64,000 nucleotides of DNA from Candidatus Thorarchaeota archaeon (GTDB taxonomy: Archaea; Asgardarchaeota; Thorarchaeia; Thorarchaeales; Thorarchaeaceae), in assembly GCA_016839245.1 (NCBI GenBank), contig JAEOUN010000085.1, positions 29,287 through 93,286 of the forward strand, given 5' to 3'. The notes under the pieces are model-generated. The model did no database searches and had not been told where the DNA came from. It saw nothing but the letters and a program-made list of their open reading frames with translations. The position numbers and the translations under genes were made by a program. Positions 55,981 to 64,000 of this stretch are shown piece by piece; the first letter of the stretch is position 1; each line of letters opens with the position of its first letter.

Positions 55981-58340
55981 GCAGTTGCACCCTCCAGACC
56001 TTCTACTTGTCTAAGAGCCATACTTCCTTTCATCGTAATTCGGAAGTTGGTATAGGAAACACCGCTATGTACCTCATGACCTCTGAGAATCATGCTTGCA
56101 TGTTCGAGTCGTGCAAGTACTGCTTCCACATCAGGATCATTGTCAGACCCACTTGAGATTATGAAGCGCCGTACAGCTTCTTCAGAAAGAGGTTCATACC
56201 TCTCAAGTAGTTTCAACACTCTAACAGCAAGAGTACTATCGCCTGCAGCTACTCTATGTAATAGTGTATCATTTGTATCCATCAAAAAGGGATCATCTGT
56301 GCCAATAAGTGATGATACTTTATCTGTCTGTTCTGTTGAATCAAAGTTGAAGTTCATATTAGGAATTGGATCTAATCTAATAGGTTGACAGGTTTCTGTA
56401 CCATCATGAACCAAAAGTGCCGTATTGTCATCCATAACTCTAAGGAATGATGACTCACGAGGTGAGATTCTAGCCTTAGTATGCATTCCTGTGGTTATAA
56501 CGTTCAGACCCAATAAGTCAGATACAATTTTGACATCGACAGACTCCCTGATTCTTAGAGAGATACATGCTTCAAGAACTCCAATTGCTCCCGGTGCCAT
56601 GTCAACAGGGTGTTCCAATGATACAACGAAGGATCCACGACGTTTTAGATCATTCAAAATACGCTCAGTAAAGGAATCATGTTTCATGTATCTTCTATTA
56701 CGAACTCTAAGATTTTCCGCACCATCTAAAATAATAACAAGATTAGAATCAGGACGTAATCCAGCAAGTTTAATGCTCAGAAGATTCCATCCAAAGTGTT
56801 CAAGTGAAGTTGAACCAAGCGCTAGTTTGACAATAGTCAGTGTAGGTTCAACAAGCTTGGATGTCGGAACTGTTGACGTACCATAGAAAGCCTTAGCGGC
56901 AGCACCCTCATATAGAGACCTGATGGCTTCAAAACCAGCCATAGATTTCCTAGAAGGTGATTGTTCAGGAGCTTTTTGAGTATCTACTGGTCCAGATAGT
57001 GTATCATCAAAATTATTGCCTAGATGAATATCAGCTAATGTCGCATTACCAAGTGTCACCGCTCTGTTAATTGCCGCCTCAAGGTCAGCAGCACCACGCA
57101 GATCAGTGGCGGCTATTGCTTCGAGTGATGAAATAAGACGGGGAACATATTCACTTCGAGGAATGCCTTCAGCATCTACTGGATTGAGAACGAGGTCTTT
57201 TCCCAATTCTAGATAGATAGCTCCTTCAGAAAGAGCCGTTAGACCAATGGCTTGCTTGTTGTTAGAAATCACAATTACACGTTTACCATTTCGAACGAGC
57301 TCTGATGCTATGAGGGCGATAACGTGCAGACGAGAGCTGGAAGTGCCTCCACATAATAACACACCAGTCTCAAATTCCTTAAAGGAAAGTCCAACAGGAG
57401 GACCAGTCTGGAGTGTATCAGGATTGAGCGTAAGCCCCAATCTGTAATCACCAGGACGACTACGAATTGGAGCAAGAAATTGCCCTGGAATCGAACTTCC
57501 TACCTCTGAAGCCAACTCAGATTGCAATTGTACCAGCCACTCAGATAGTTCTGAGCCAGCCGCATAGAACCAGTTTCGTTGAGCATCGACGTGCAATTGG
57601 GAAATATTCTGATGCAGTGTCTTTCCTTTCTGACGTTTCCATTTTCTCATGGGAAGCGATGCCCGTATCGAAGATTCAAATTGAGTGCCTGATTCAATAT
57701 TCTTTACACTACCAATAATTGTCACCTGCGAGGACCATAACCCACCTCTTCGTAGGATATATGCGTTGAATTCGCCCGTTGGAAGGGTATGCAAATAATC
57801 TTCAATTCTATCAGATACACACTCATCATCAAGAGCTTGCTGGAAGCGTTCAGGTCGCATTGAAACATTTAGGCAAAAACCATCATCATCATCAATTGCA
57901 CGGATAAGGGAGCTGATATTTCCTAATAATAGAGAGTCTGCTTTACCAAGTTTCATATCAAGTAAATAGCGTTGACCAATAGGTGTTTTGCAGGATAGGA
58001 TATTCTCATCATCAATGTTACTTGAACATGAAGTATCAGATTGTTGGACGGGTGTCCAAGAGCTCTTTCGAATATTGGATTTTTCCTGACGGTCTCTGAA
58101 ATCAGGTATGAACATTTGCCATAATATTAAACATATGATAGGAATTACAAGAATAATCGGGAAGTATAAACCGATAATAATTGCTACTAGCGACAAGAAT
58201 AATGGTCTTGCATAAGCTTGATGCTGCGTGCGTTTGTCCCATCGAATCTCAGTTGTTGTCGTAACAGATAGTCCTGATTCGGAAGTCGCTTCTAGTGGGT
58301 CAACTTCAGGTCTCGTTCCAAGGATAAGTCGCTTTCCCAA
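55977..58340 (-). CDS. Membrane-anchored HerA/VirB4-like protein with degenerate P-loop
   Basis: 787 residues. Two membrane helices (about 45-80) near the N-terminus are followed by a soluble domain (about 135-260) and a HerA/VirB4-type ATPase region. The expected Walker A is GVLLCGGTSSSRLH (about 325-340), where Lys-Ser/Thr is Arg-Leu, and Walker B is LVIILDGAENL (about 535). Other VirB4/HerA features are present: a strand VIVISNNK, the segment DLVLNPVD and, near the end, SFVVSLEHPVDM. A winged-helix region ends the protein (about 690-775). Sulfolobus CedB is a membrane-bound VirB4/HerA homologue that imports DNA, and the layout is similar, but the lost P-loop speaks against an active motor. 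The 200-aa gene upstream may supply a partner domain. Confidence 0.65.
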   Translation of the reverse strand: MGKRLILGTRPEVDPLEATSESGLSVTTTTEIRWDKRTQHQAYARPLFLSLVAIIIGLYFPIILVIPIICLILWQMFIPDFRDRQEKSNIRKSSWTPVQQSDTSCSSNIDDENILSCKTPIGQRYLLDMKLGKADSLLLGNISSLIRAIDDDDGFCLNVSMRPERFQQALDDECVSDRIEDYLHTLPTGEFNAYILRRGGLWSSQVTIIGSVKNIESGTQFESSIRASLPMRKWKRQKGKTLHQNISQLHVDAQRNWFYAAGSELSEWLVQLQSELASEVGSSIPGQFLAPIRSRPGDYRLGLTLNPDTLQTGPPVGLSFKEFETGVLLCGGTSSSRLHVIALIASELVRNGKRVIVISNNKQAIGLTALSEGAIYLELGKDLVLNPVDAEGIPRSEYVPRLISSLEAIAATDLRGAADLEAAINRAVTLGNATLADIHLGNNFDDTLSGPVDTQKAPEQSPSRKSMAGFEAIRSLYEGAAAKAFYGTSTVPTSKLVEPTLTIVKLALGSTSLEHFGWNLLSIKLAGLRPDSNLVIILDGAENLRVRNRRYMKHDSFTERILNDLKRRGSFVVSLEHPVDMAPGAIGVLEACISLRIRESVDVKIVSDLLGLNVITTGMHTKARISPRESSFLRVMDDNTALLVHDGTETCQPIRLDPIPNMNFNFDSTEQTDKVSSLIGTDDPFLMDTNDTLLHRVAAGDSTLAVRVLKLLERYEPLSEEAVRRFIISSGSDNDPDVEAVLARLEHASMILRGHEVHSGVSYTNFRITMKGSMALRQVEGLEGATA

Positions 58341-58343
58341 ATT

Positions 58344-58637
58344 TTAGACCTCCTTGGAGAAATTAACTCGATGAGATTGACGTTGAAGCATTGACAAAAC
58401 GTGTTGAATACGACTCACATACACTGTATCACTACAAGCCACAACCATTGATCGATCGCCAGTGATAAGGAGTTCTGGCATCTCACCAGCAGTAGGCTCA
58501 CCATAGGCTACTAAAATCGGTTTTTCAGTGATTACAATCCAGTTGTATCCATGTCCAAGCATTAATGATTTCATGATATCCTTTGGTTTGACGCCAATAG
58601 GGATTTCAAGACCAGAACGTTGTTCAGACGAGGACAT
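58344..58637 (-). CDS. Small soluble protein of the repair operon
   Basis: 97 residues without membrane segments. The fold appears alpha/beta (HGYNWIVITEKPILVAYGEP...ELLITGDRSMVVACSDTVYVSRIQHVLSML). It overlaps the 200-aa gene by 14 bases and sits three bases before the VirB4-like gene. Not recognised. Tight coupling suggests it is a subunit or chaperone of these membrane proteins. Confidence 0.5.
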   Translation of the reverse strand: MSSSEQRSGLEIPIGVKPKDIMKSLMLGHGYNWIVITEKPILVAYGEPTAGEMPELLITGDRSMVVACSDTVYVSRIQHVLSMLQRQSHRVNFSKEV

Positions 58638-59226
58638 GGGTCTCTAAACCTCCTGTGGTGACCTTAATGATATCTTGAAAACTTGCTACTTCTACAGGAA
58701 GATGTGGATATGAAGCACGCATCGCTCTCTCAAGTATAATAGCATCAGTGGTAAGATTCTTGGAAATCTTTTCAACTCTGTCAAATCCATTCCAAAGTCT
58801 GAGTGTTCTTCTTTTAACCAGGAATCCGATTTTGGTCGGCTCGTTTCCAAGAGGGCGCACTATGAAGAAAACTAATTCACCATTAGGTTCATTCAAAAAC
58901 CGTGTATACATTGATTGAAGTACTTTTCTTCCTGAATGACTAAGATCAATCCCAATTGGTACACTACCAAGTAATCTTGCTGAAATTATTTCAACTGACC
59001 AAAAACTGAAAATCGAAAATATCCCACGGATGTCATCCCAATAGATTTTTGCCTCTGGAAGTGAAGAATATGACCAGACTATAATACCAATCAAACATGC
59101 CAAACCAACTCCGAGAATTGAAATTCCAAGATAGTCAGTTGGAGCAAGTACGGTTTTCAATAGAATTGTGCACAGCAGTATCAATAAACCAAACCATTTG
59201 GCGTCAGGAGATGTAAGTATCCTCAT
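58624..59226 (-). CDS. Two-helix membrane protein, possible split partner of the VirB4-like protein
   Basis: 200 residues. Two membrane helices (about 10-30 and 33-52) are followed by a soluble domain with a conserved-looking strand pattern (GELVFFIVRPLGNEPTKIGFLVKRRT...) and a helix pair ending RAMRASYPHLPVEV. That pattern (strand, Arg-rich loop, then a helix ending in YP) is similar to the N-terminal domains of VirB4/HerA-type ATPases, so it may be a separately encoded version of that domain. The relationship is only my impression from the sequence. It overlaps the XPD-like gene by four bases. Confidence 0.5.
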   Translation of the reverse strand: MRILTSPDAKWFGLLILLCTILLKTVLAPTDYLGISILGVGLACLIGIIVWSYSSLPEAKIYWDDIRGIFSIFSFWSVEIISARLLGSVPIGIDLSHSGRKVLQSMYTRFLNEPNGELVFFIVRPLGNEPTKIGFLVKRRTLRLWNGFDRVEKISKNLTTDAIILERAMRASYPHLPVEVASFQDIIKVTTGGLETHVLV

Positions 59227-61184
59227 TTTGACATTCTCACCCTCATTTGGTTGAATTGAGTTATTGCCTGCTTCAACTCTACTGTATCTTGATATGGCCA
59301 GACATCTGAAACAATGTCATCGCCAAAGACATGAAGATATCTTAGGAATCGATTGTCTAATAGAACAACTACTCCTGAATCGGTTGGAGATCTTCGTAAT
59401 CGACCCACTAATTGTGCCACTTGCCGGATAGATGGGACCACGGCAGCGTAGTAGTATCCTGTGTTTTGGCCGATCTTTGAATCATACCAGTCTTGGAGAG
59501 CTTTCTGATAACTTGTTGGTGGAGAAAATGGTATTCCAACTCCGATAATTAGGTCAATAAGACTTGATCCCGAACTAACAAGATCGATTCCTTCAGAGAA
59601 CTTCCCACCATAGACGCAGAACATCGCCCGAGGGCTTTCATTGATTGCCTCAGCAACTGTTTCGAGCAGTGCTCCTTTTGTTTCTACTATTGGCTCACGA
59701 AAACCTGTTTCAATACTATAACTCATTACTTCATTCATCATGGTATAGCTAGGGAATGCAATCAGAGCACTCTTATTGGCGGGCATGGCTGTGAGTGCAG
59801 TCGAAATCCTATCTGCAACAGCACGCCATAATTCAGGATCCCTCGCCTTATAACGTGTGTTCAGTAGTTTATCAATGAGAACTAGACGAGTTCCCCGGGG
59901 ATAAGGACTTGAAAGGTCATCAGTAAGAGCACTTGGAACTCCAAGGAGTCTAGCATAATGATCAAGAGGGCGTAAAGTGCCAGACATCAGAACAGCAGAA
60001 CGAGCTCCTCGTAAGATAGGCGCAGTTAATCCAGCAGAGTTGAGTGGTTGAATCATCAGATAGGAAGTGGATTTTGTTGAATCCTCTTGCCACAATTTTT
60101 GAACTTGAATAGTAACATGCCAACCATCACTCTGTGATGCTTTTTGAGCGGTATAGAGAAACTCGATTAATCTATCAAGAGGGGTCTCTACAAGACTAGC
60201 ATTCTCTGGGTCATTCAAATCAGGTCGCCCAGCATTGATTAGGAGATCGAGATCAGTATCTTTGATATAACGTGGGAACACATCCCATTTATCCAAGACT
60301 CGTTCAGTTTTATTATTCATGGAGTCCAAGTGAATCATTATAGTTTCCCAGAGAAAATCGATAGATTCACGAATCCACTTTATCCCTGTTTCACGGATAA
60401 CCTCTTGACTATGTTCTCGCAGCCAACGAAGGTCATCACTGCTAAGTCTCGATGTTTCTGCATCCAACACATGACCTGATAGATTATGAGCTTCATCAAT
60501 TAATAGATCGACATCTTGCAGAGAGAGCCCAAGTGAACCAAGTAAAGCCTCTCGGACACGAGGTTGGAAAATATAACTGTAAGGACCTATGATGACTCTG
60601 GATCTTTTTGCACAGAGTCGCATTAGTTCATAGGGGCAGAATCCAGTTTCTGACGCGCGTTCTTCAGCACGTTCTCTTGATACAACTCCTGTATCAATGA
60701 GTTCCTGAACTTCAAGATGAGCTTCCTCTCGGACTGCTGGACGACCATCAGATGAACCTCGTCTATACACATTCCAATAATGACTACACTGACCTGTACG
60801 AATCATTCCTGCGCAAGCCCGCATAAATCCTGTAGAACTAAGAGAGTCCATCTCGTAACGAATAGGGCAGATATGAACACGAGATACCATTGTCGTTACA
60901 GCTAATTTGGAATCAAGGCTACGAAGGACTTCAAGTTCAGTCTCAAAGACCTTGGATTGCGAATGAGTACGAGTAAGAGCGAAGAGTCTAGAACTGGGAT
61001 CTGTCGCACGTGCAGCAAGGTATCCTGAGAGAACAGCTATGGTCTTTCCTATTCCACAATCGGCACTCAATAGCCCTACAGTGTTAGAGGAGAATGATTG
61101 CATAGCTAGATTGACTGCACGTTCCTGATGAGGTCTTGGCGAGTATGGAAACCAAGACATGGCATCAATCGTAGCTGAGGTCAA
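59223..61184 (-). CDS. XPD/Rad3-like Fe-S SF2 helicase
   Basis: 653 residues. Walker A DCGIGKT (42-48), DEAH (230-233), SGTLRPLD, GKFSEGIDL and QLVGRLRRSP are the XPD/DinG helicase motifs. Four Cys of the iron-sulfur cluster domain are placed as in XPD: Cys106, Cys124, Cys133 and Cys183. XPD unwinds DNA 5' to 3' and in archaea takes part in repair of bulky lesions. It starts at ATG 61184, three bases after the 206-aa gene's stop. The strongly conserved motifs indicate an active enzyme. Confidence 0.88.
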   Translation of the reverse strand: MTSATIDAMSWFPYSPRPHQERAVNLAMQSFSSNTVGLLSADCGIGKTIAVLSGYLAARATDPSSRLFALTRTHSQSKVFETELEVLRSLDSKLAVTTMVSRVHICPIRYEMDSLSSTGFMRACAGMIRTGQCSHYWNVYRRGSSDGRPAVREEAHLEVQELIDTGVVSRERAEERASETGFCPYELMRLCAKRSRVIIGPYSYIFQPRVREALLGSLGLSLQDVDLLIDEAHNLSGHVLDAETSRLSSDDLRWLREHSQEVIRETGIKWIRESIDFLWETIMIHLDSMNNKTERVLDKWDVFPRYIKDTDLDLLINAGRPDLNDPENASLVETPLDRLIEFLYTAQKASQSDGWHVTIQVQKLWQEDSTKSTSYLMIQPLNSAGLTAPILRGARSAVLMSGTLRPLDHYARLLGVPSALTDDLSSPYPRGTRLVLIDKLLNTRYKARDPELWRAVADRISTALTAMPANKSALIAFPSYTMMNEVMSYSIETGFREPIVETKGALLETVAEAINESPRAMFCVYGGKFSEGIDLVSSGSSLIDLIIGVGIPFSPPTSYQKALQDWYDSKIGQNTGYYYAAVVPSIRQVAQLVGRLRRSPTDSGVVVLLDNRFLRYLHVFGDDIVSDVWPYQDTVELKQAITQFNQMRVRMSK

Positions 61185-61187
61185 AAT

Positions 61188-61808
61188 TTACTCCTCCACA
61201 TGCAGACACGATTCGCTTCTATGAATGGTAAATCGAATTGAGAAATATTTACGAAGGATTCTATGAAATCGCCACATGAGCTCTTGAGAATCATAATGTT
61301 GTTCTTTATTTCCCATCTTCTCTACTATTTCAGGGCTAAAGCCCTTCTGACGGGCGGCTTTCCAGAACCAAGTTTCAACCTCACTCATTGTGGAGTATAA
61401 GTGGTCAAGAGAGTCCTCTACAGTGGACATTAGAAGACGAACCGTTATTTTAGGATCTTTTGGAAGCTCGGACACTCTCATTCCACTTGGGAGATAGACA
61501 GCTATGGCTTCAGTACTATCAAGATAGATTTCTCGTGGAACACCTTTTGAACCACGAAGAGTTTCGAGAAGTGAGAGAATTCGAGGAAGTTGAGAAAGGA
61601 TTGGCTTTCTTGAATCGGGATCTCTCCATGCAACTCGTGTTACAATAAAGATCTCTGGATCTGGGCCATCAGTTCTCTCAAGTACAGTGACTCGATGAGA
61701 GGTTTCGCGTAGTAACAGATTTACCAGATTAAGCATCGAGCTTCGAGGAACATTTGGAAGTGTCTTCGGAAGGTAGAGTGCATCTGTTATATTATCAGAA
61801 CTTGACAT
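61188..61808 (-). CDS. Uncharacterised soluble protein of the repair operon
   Basis: 206 residues, mixed alpha/beta, no membrane helices. N-terminal half looks beta-rich (SHRVTVLERTDGPDPEIFIVTRVAWRD); the second half is helical (LLMSTVEDSLDHLYSTMSEVETWFWKAARQKG) with a basic C-terminus. Not recognised. It starts directly at the stop of the zinc-ribbon gene and lies immediately upstream of the XPD-like gene, so it is a likely partner of that helicase. Confidence 0.55.
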   Translation of the reverse strand: MSSSDNITDALYLPKTLPNVPRSSMLNLVNLLLRETSHRVTVLERTDGPDPEIFIVTRVAWRDPDSRKPILSQLPRILSLLETLRGSKGVPREIYLDSTEAIAVYLPSGMRVSELPKDPKITVRLLMSTVEDSLDHLYSTMSEVETWFWKAARQKGFSPEIVEKMGNKEQHYDSQELMWRFHRILRKYFSIRFTIHRSESCLHVEE

Positions 61809-62258
61809 CTATTCATGCCTCCCTGATAATTGAATACTTAGACCATCATTCACAATCAGACCTTCTGATTCGAGAGCATCGAGGAATTTCATGGCACGAC
61901 CAAGGTCAATACCAGCCTCACTGCACTCACGCATAACATCCTCAATTGAAGCTGGTTTTCCTCGCTTTAGTTCAATAATGGATTCAATAATATTGTAGAC
62001 TCTTCTCTTGACACCAAGACCTCGAATATTCCCTGTCTGAGAGGTTTTTTTTGCTATATGAGATTCTAAGGCCAATTCGCGCACCGCAGCTTGAGCCTCT
62101 TGACGAGTGACAGCATAAACAGTACCAGGTTCGTGAAGGACCAGAGTCTGACAAAGGCTACATCGAGAAGTGTCTTGTTCACTCTCGACCTGACTATAAC
62201 CGATATTGTTGCACTTTATACAACGATAGATTCTGAACATTCCACGATCCTGATTCAT
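61809..62258 (-). CDS. Zinc-ribbon/winged-helix protein (DUF5817-like)
   Basis: 149 residues. Residues 13-37 form a zinc ribbon with CIKC and CSLC pairs. A helical segment (VTRQEAQAAVRELALES) follows, and a winged-helix-like region ends it (about 85-140: RVYNIIESIIELKRGKPASIEDVMRECSEAGIDLGRAMKFLDALESEGLIV). The N-terminal half resembles archaeal DUF5817 proteins. It probably binds DNA or a DNA-bound partner. It overlaps radA by four bases (ATGA), so it is co-translated and likely acts with RadA. Confidence 0.6.
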   Translation of the reverse strand: MNQDRGMFRIYRCIKCNNIGYSQVESEQDTSRCSLCQTLVLHEPGTVYAVTRQEAQAAVRELALESHIAKKTSQTGNIRGLGVKRRVYNIIESIIELKRGKPASIEDVMRECSEAGIDLGRAMKFLDALESEGLIVNDGLSIQLSGRHE

Positions 62259-63346
62259 ACCTCATCACCTGCAGTAACTGATTCTGCTTCAAGAACGATC
62301 TCTTCATCCTCTTCATCAGAAATGGGGCGTACGTCATCATCATGAATCCGGAATCCTTTCTTCTCCATATATTCCAAAATATCAGGTTCTTTCTCTTTCT
62401 TCGTCTTTGAGTCAGCATATAGTCCACCCCAACCTACGTACACATCAGCTTCAAACTCTGGAAGACCCGCATTATCCTGAAGCTCGATTTTCCTGACATC
62501 CCCTTTTGTTCTTCGAGTATAGAATCGGTAATCGCTGGCATGCGAGATGATGTGCCCACCCACAGGAGAATTTGGATTTCCTCCATAGTTAGAGATCTTA
62601 GCTATCACTTGATTTGAGTAGACAAAGATTGTCTCCGTCGCTGTTGCGACTCGACGCATCTGATTGAGTAGTGCGTTCATGTCTTGCTGACGGATACGCA
62701 TGGATTCGAGTCCAGTATACTCAGCTCTGAATAGGCCGGTGAAACTGTCGATGACAACAAGCTTGTAATTTTGCTCTGCACAGAGTTGAGGGATACTCTC
62801 GAAAATCTCAGTGATTTGTCCAGACAGAACAACCTCAGCTCTTCCAATATTACCTAGTGCTATATCAGGGTTGAGACCATGTCGTACTGCATTTGCGCGT
62901 ATGTTCCAAGGTTTGAATGAGGACTCTGTATCAAGCCAGAGAACACGTCCTTCGAGACCCCCCTGTTCACGTGGTAGCTGGGCCATGACAGCTAGCTGAG
63001 CACACCATTGTGTCTTTCCTCCACGGGCAGGCCCATAGAACTCACAAATTGAACCGACCTCAATACCTCCAAGGAGCGCATCATCAATCTTAGGAACTCC
63101 AGTCTTTAAACGTGGTTTCGTCGCCATCTCCTGTTCAATCTCAAGACCTGAGCGAAAACCAAACTTTCCAACAAGTGCTCGAGCATTCTTGATGACCTTC
63201 TCAGTCGTTCCCTCACCAAGTTTAGTCTTCTTTAAGAGCTCAACAGGATTTTGTACTGCAAGAAGCTCGGCAGTTGTGACATAGGCTTCTCTCAGTTTCT
63301 TTGCCACAGCCGGACCCACCCCAGGAACAGCCTCAAGTTCAGTCAT
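62255..63346 (-). CDS. radA: RadA family recombinase
   Basis: 363 residues. An N-terminal helix-hairpin-helix domain (about 1-60: VPGVGPAVAKKLREAYVTTAELLAV) is followed by the RecA core with Walker A GPARGGKT (105-112), Walker B KLVVIDS (about 195-201) and the GGHIISHASDYRFYTRRTKG segment. A long acidic tail (about 335-363) is unusual. RadA forms filaments on single-stranded DNA and drives strand exchange. Several normally invariant stretches differ: FGEFGSGKTQ is FYGPARGGKTQ, and the LPEGE motif is LPEFEAD. It is therefore either a divergent main RadA or a paralogue serving this operon. It overlaps genes on both sides by four bases. Confidence 0.82.
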   Translation of the reverse strand: MTELEAVPGVGPAVAKKLREAYVTTAELLAVQNPVELLKKTKLGEGTTEKVIKNARALVGKFGFRSGLEIEQEMATKPRLKTGVPKIDDALLGGIEVGSICEFYGPARGGKTQWCAQLAVMAQLPREQGGLEGRVLWLDTESSFKPWNIRANAVRHGLNPDIALGNIGRAEVVLSGQITEIFESIPQLCAEQNYKLVVIDSFTGLFRAEYTGLESMRIRQQDMNALLNQMRRVATATETIFVYSNQVIAKISNYGGNPNSPVGGHIISHASDYRFYTRRTKGDVRKIELQDNAGLPEFEADVYVGWGGLYADSKTKKEKEPDILEYMEKKGFRIHDDDVRPISDEEDEEIVLEAESVTAGDEV

Positions 63347-63810
63347 AGCTCCACCTCCAATTCCACTTCATCAGCAAGCGGACCATCAAGAGGAACAAGT
63401 CTCAAGAAAGCGGGGAGATCATAGTGAGGAACTAAGAGCTCTCCCCGACGCCTACGAAGAGTCATTTCTTTAAGCAGCTGAACTATATCTTCCTGTCGAG
63501 CAAGGGGTACTCTGAAGTATAGTCCTTCAGGACAAATCTCTCCAGCAACACTGACATATCCTCCGAGTGCGTCATATGCTGAGCCAATTTTCCCATCACC
63601 GTAAGAGGGAGATGTTCCAGGATTTGCAGGTTCAATATCACCAAGTAGGTCAATCATATCAGAGATATCAGAAATGAATTCATCCCAAAGCCATGAGGGA
63701 GTACGTTGACCAACCAAGCTCAAGCCTGCGCAAGCTCCAGCAAGCCATGATGCATTTGGAAGACAATAGGGTATTCGAGATCTATTATTGATAATATCGT
63801 CAACCATCAT
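63343..63810 (-). CDS. Uncharacterised protein upstream of radA
   Basis: 155 residues. The N-terminus (IPYCLPNASWLAGACAGLSLVGQ) is small-residue rich and followed by an acidic helical segment. The middle is Gly-rich, and the C-terminus is basic then acidic (RRRRGELLVPHYDLPAFLRLVPLDGPLADEVELEVEL). Not recognised. It overlaps radA by four bases and its start codon shares one base with the upstream gene's stop (TAATG). Co-translation suggests a role with RadA. Confidence 0.5.
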   Translation of the reverse strand: MMVDDIINNRSRIPYCLPNASWLAGACAGLSLVGQRTPSWLWDEFISDISDMIDLLGDIEPANPGTSPSYGDGKIGSAYDALGGYVSVAGEICPEGLYFRVPLARQEDIVQLLKEMTLRRRRGELLVPHYDLPAFLRLVPLDGPLADEVELEVEL

Positions 63811-64000
63811 TAGATTTCTACCTCCTCGCCAATAGATGCACCACTAACGACTTCAGGAAGTGCTCGAAGACCATCAAGCCATTCTTTTAGACCATTAATC
63901 ATTGGTACCTTCAGTTGTGTAGTGGTCAGAACTGATGCGAGTAGTGCCTTAGATGCTATCACAATCCTTTGAAGCCCAATCTCACGATCTTGATAGGAGA
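63810..64000 (-). CDS. Partial CDS, C-terminal 62 residues, cut by right edge
   Basis: Open reading frame entering from beyond the right edge and ending at TAA (63812-63810). The visible residues are helical (LQRIVIASKALLASVLTTTQLK...GLKEWLDGLRALPEV) and end acidic. The stop overlaps the next gene's ATG by one base, so it belongs to the same operon, whose start lies outside this window. Family unknown. Confidence 0.6.
   Translation of the reverse strand, partial: SYQDREIGLQRIVIASKALLASVLTTTQLKVPMINGLKEWLDGLRALPEVVSGASIGEEVEI

Noticed and set aside
48810..64000. Interpretation of the operon as a classic anti-phage defence island
   Set aside because: There is no methyltransferase, restriction nuclease, Cas protein, integrase or transposase. 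The mix of RadA, XPD, Hel308-like helicase and FEN1-like nuclease fits cellular repair or DNA handling better, although defence cannot be excluded.

Overview
This window looks like chromosomal DNA of an AT-rich archaeon. It carries two TFB genes, a RadA recombinase, an XPD-type helicase, an XPG/FEN1-family nuclease with a C-terminal PCNA-binding tail, an MfnA-type decarboxylase, TATA-type promoters and several genes with little or no leader. A degenerate Ras-like small GTPase, a bacterial-type NAD+-dependent DNA ligase and very large Ig-repeat surface proteins point towards an Asgard lineage (Thorarchaeota-like). That placement is inference; no rRNA or other decisive marker is present.

Layout. 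1-9.4 kb holds mixed metabolism and surface genes: a secreted protein cut by the left edge, a DUF1614 membrane protein, a GH3 glycosidase beside an MFS transporter, a DinB-like protein, a tandem GNAT acetyltransferase and a NosD-like beta-helix surface protein. 9.5-16.5 kb holds cysS, an ABC-2 exporter co-transcribed with a membrane-anchored C39-like peptidase behind a perfect palindromic operator, and a LarA-like nickel-pincer enzyme. 16.6-20.3 kb is a six-gene ferrous-iron operon: FeoA with a His-rich insertion, FeoB split into two overlapping genes, a small membrane protein, a FeoC-like Cys-cluster protein and a DtxR regulator, with matching half-sites at the promoter. 20.4-25.5 kb has the degenerate GTPase, ligA and tandem tfb genes. 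25.5-34.7 kb has a flavodoxin-like protein, a CDP-alcohol phosphatidyltransferase-like protein, an M20 peptidase, an MFS permease, a PadR/HAAS-membrane-protein pair with a clear operator, and mfnA.

34.9-48.8 kb is accessory. A small, independently promoted and terminated transcription unit encodes a 39-residue peptide containing the decapeptide DPGERPIEPW twice; all six base differences between the two copies are synonymous. Next to it lie a 655-aa protein of unknown function, a 2.6-kilo-residue surface protein (alpha/alpha toroid plus many Ig-like domains) and a 690-aa protein whose C-terminal layout resembles that of the 655-aa protein.

48.8-64.0 kb is one tightly packed reverse-strand operon of at least 15 genes, continuing past the right edge. 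It joins recombination and repair enzymes (RadA, a second RecA-like ATPase, an XPD-like Fe-S helicase, a Ski2/Hel308-like helicase with a SWIM zinc finger, an XPG/FEN1-like nuclease) with four membrane proteins. One of these is a VirB4/HerA-like protein. That protein and one RecA-like protein have lost their P-loop lysines. This membrane-linked DNA-processing module is the best candidate in the window for an undescribed system. The repeated-motif peptide unit is the second.
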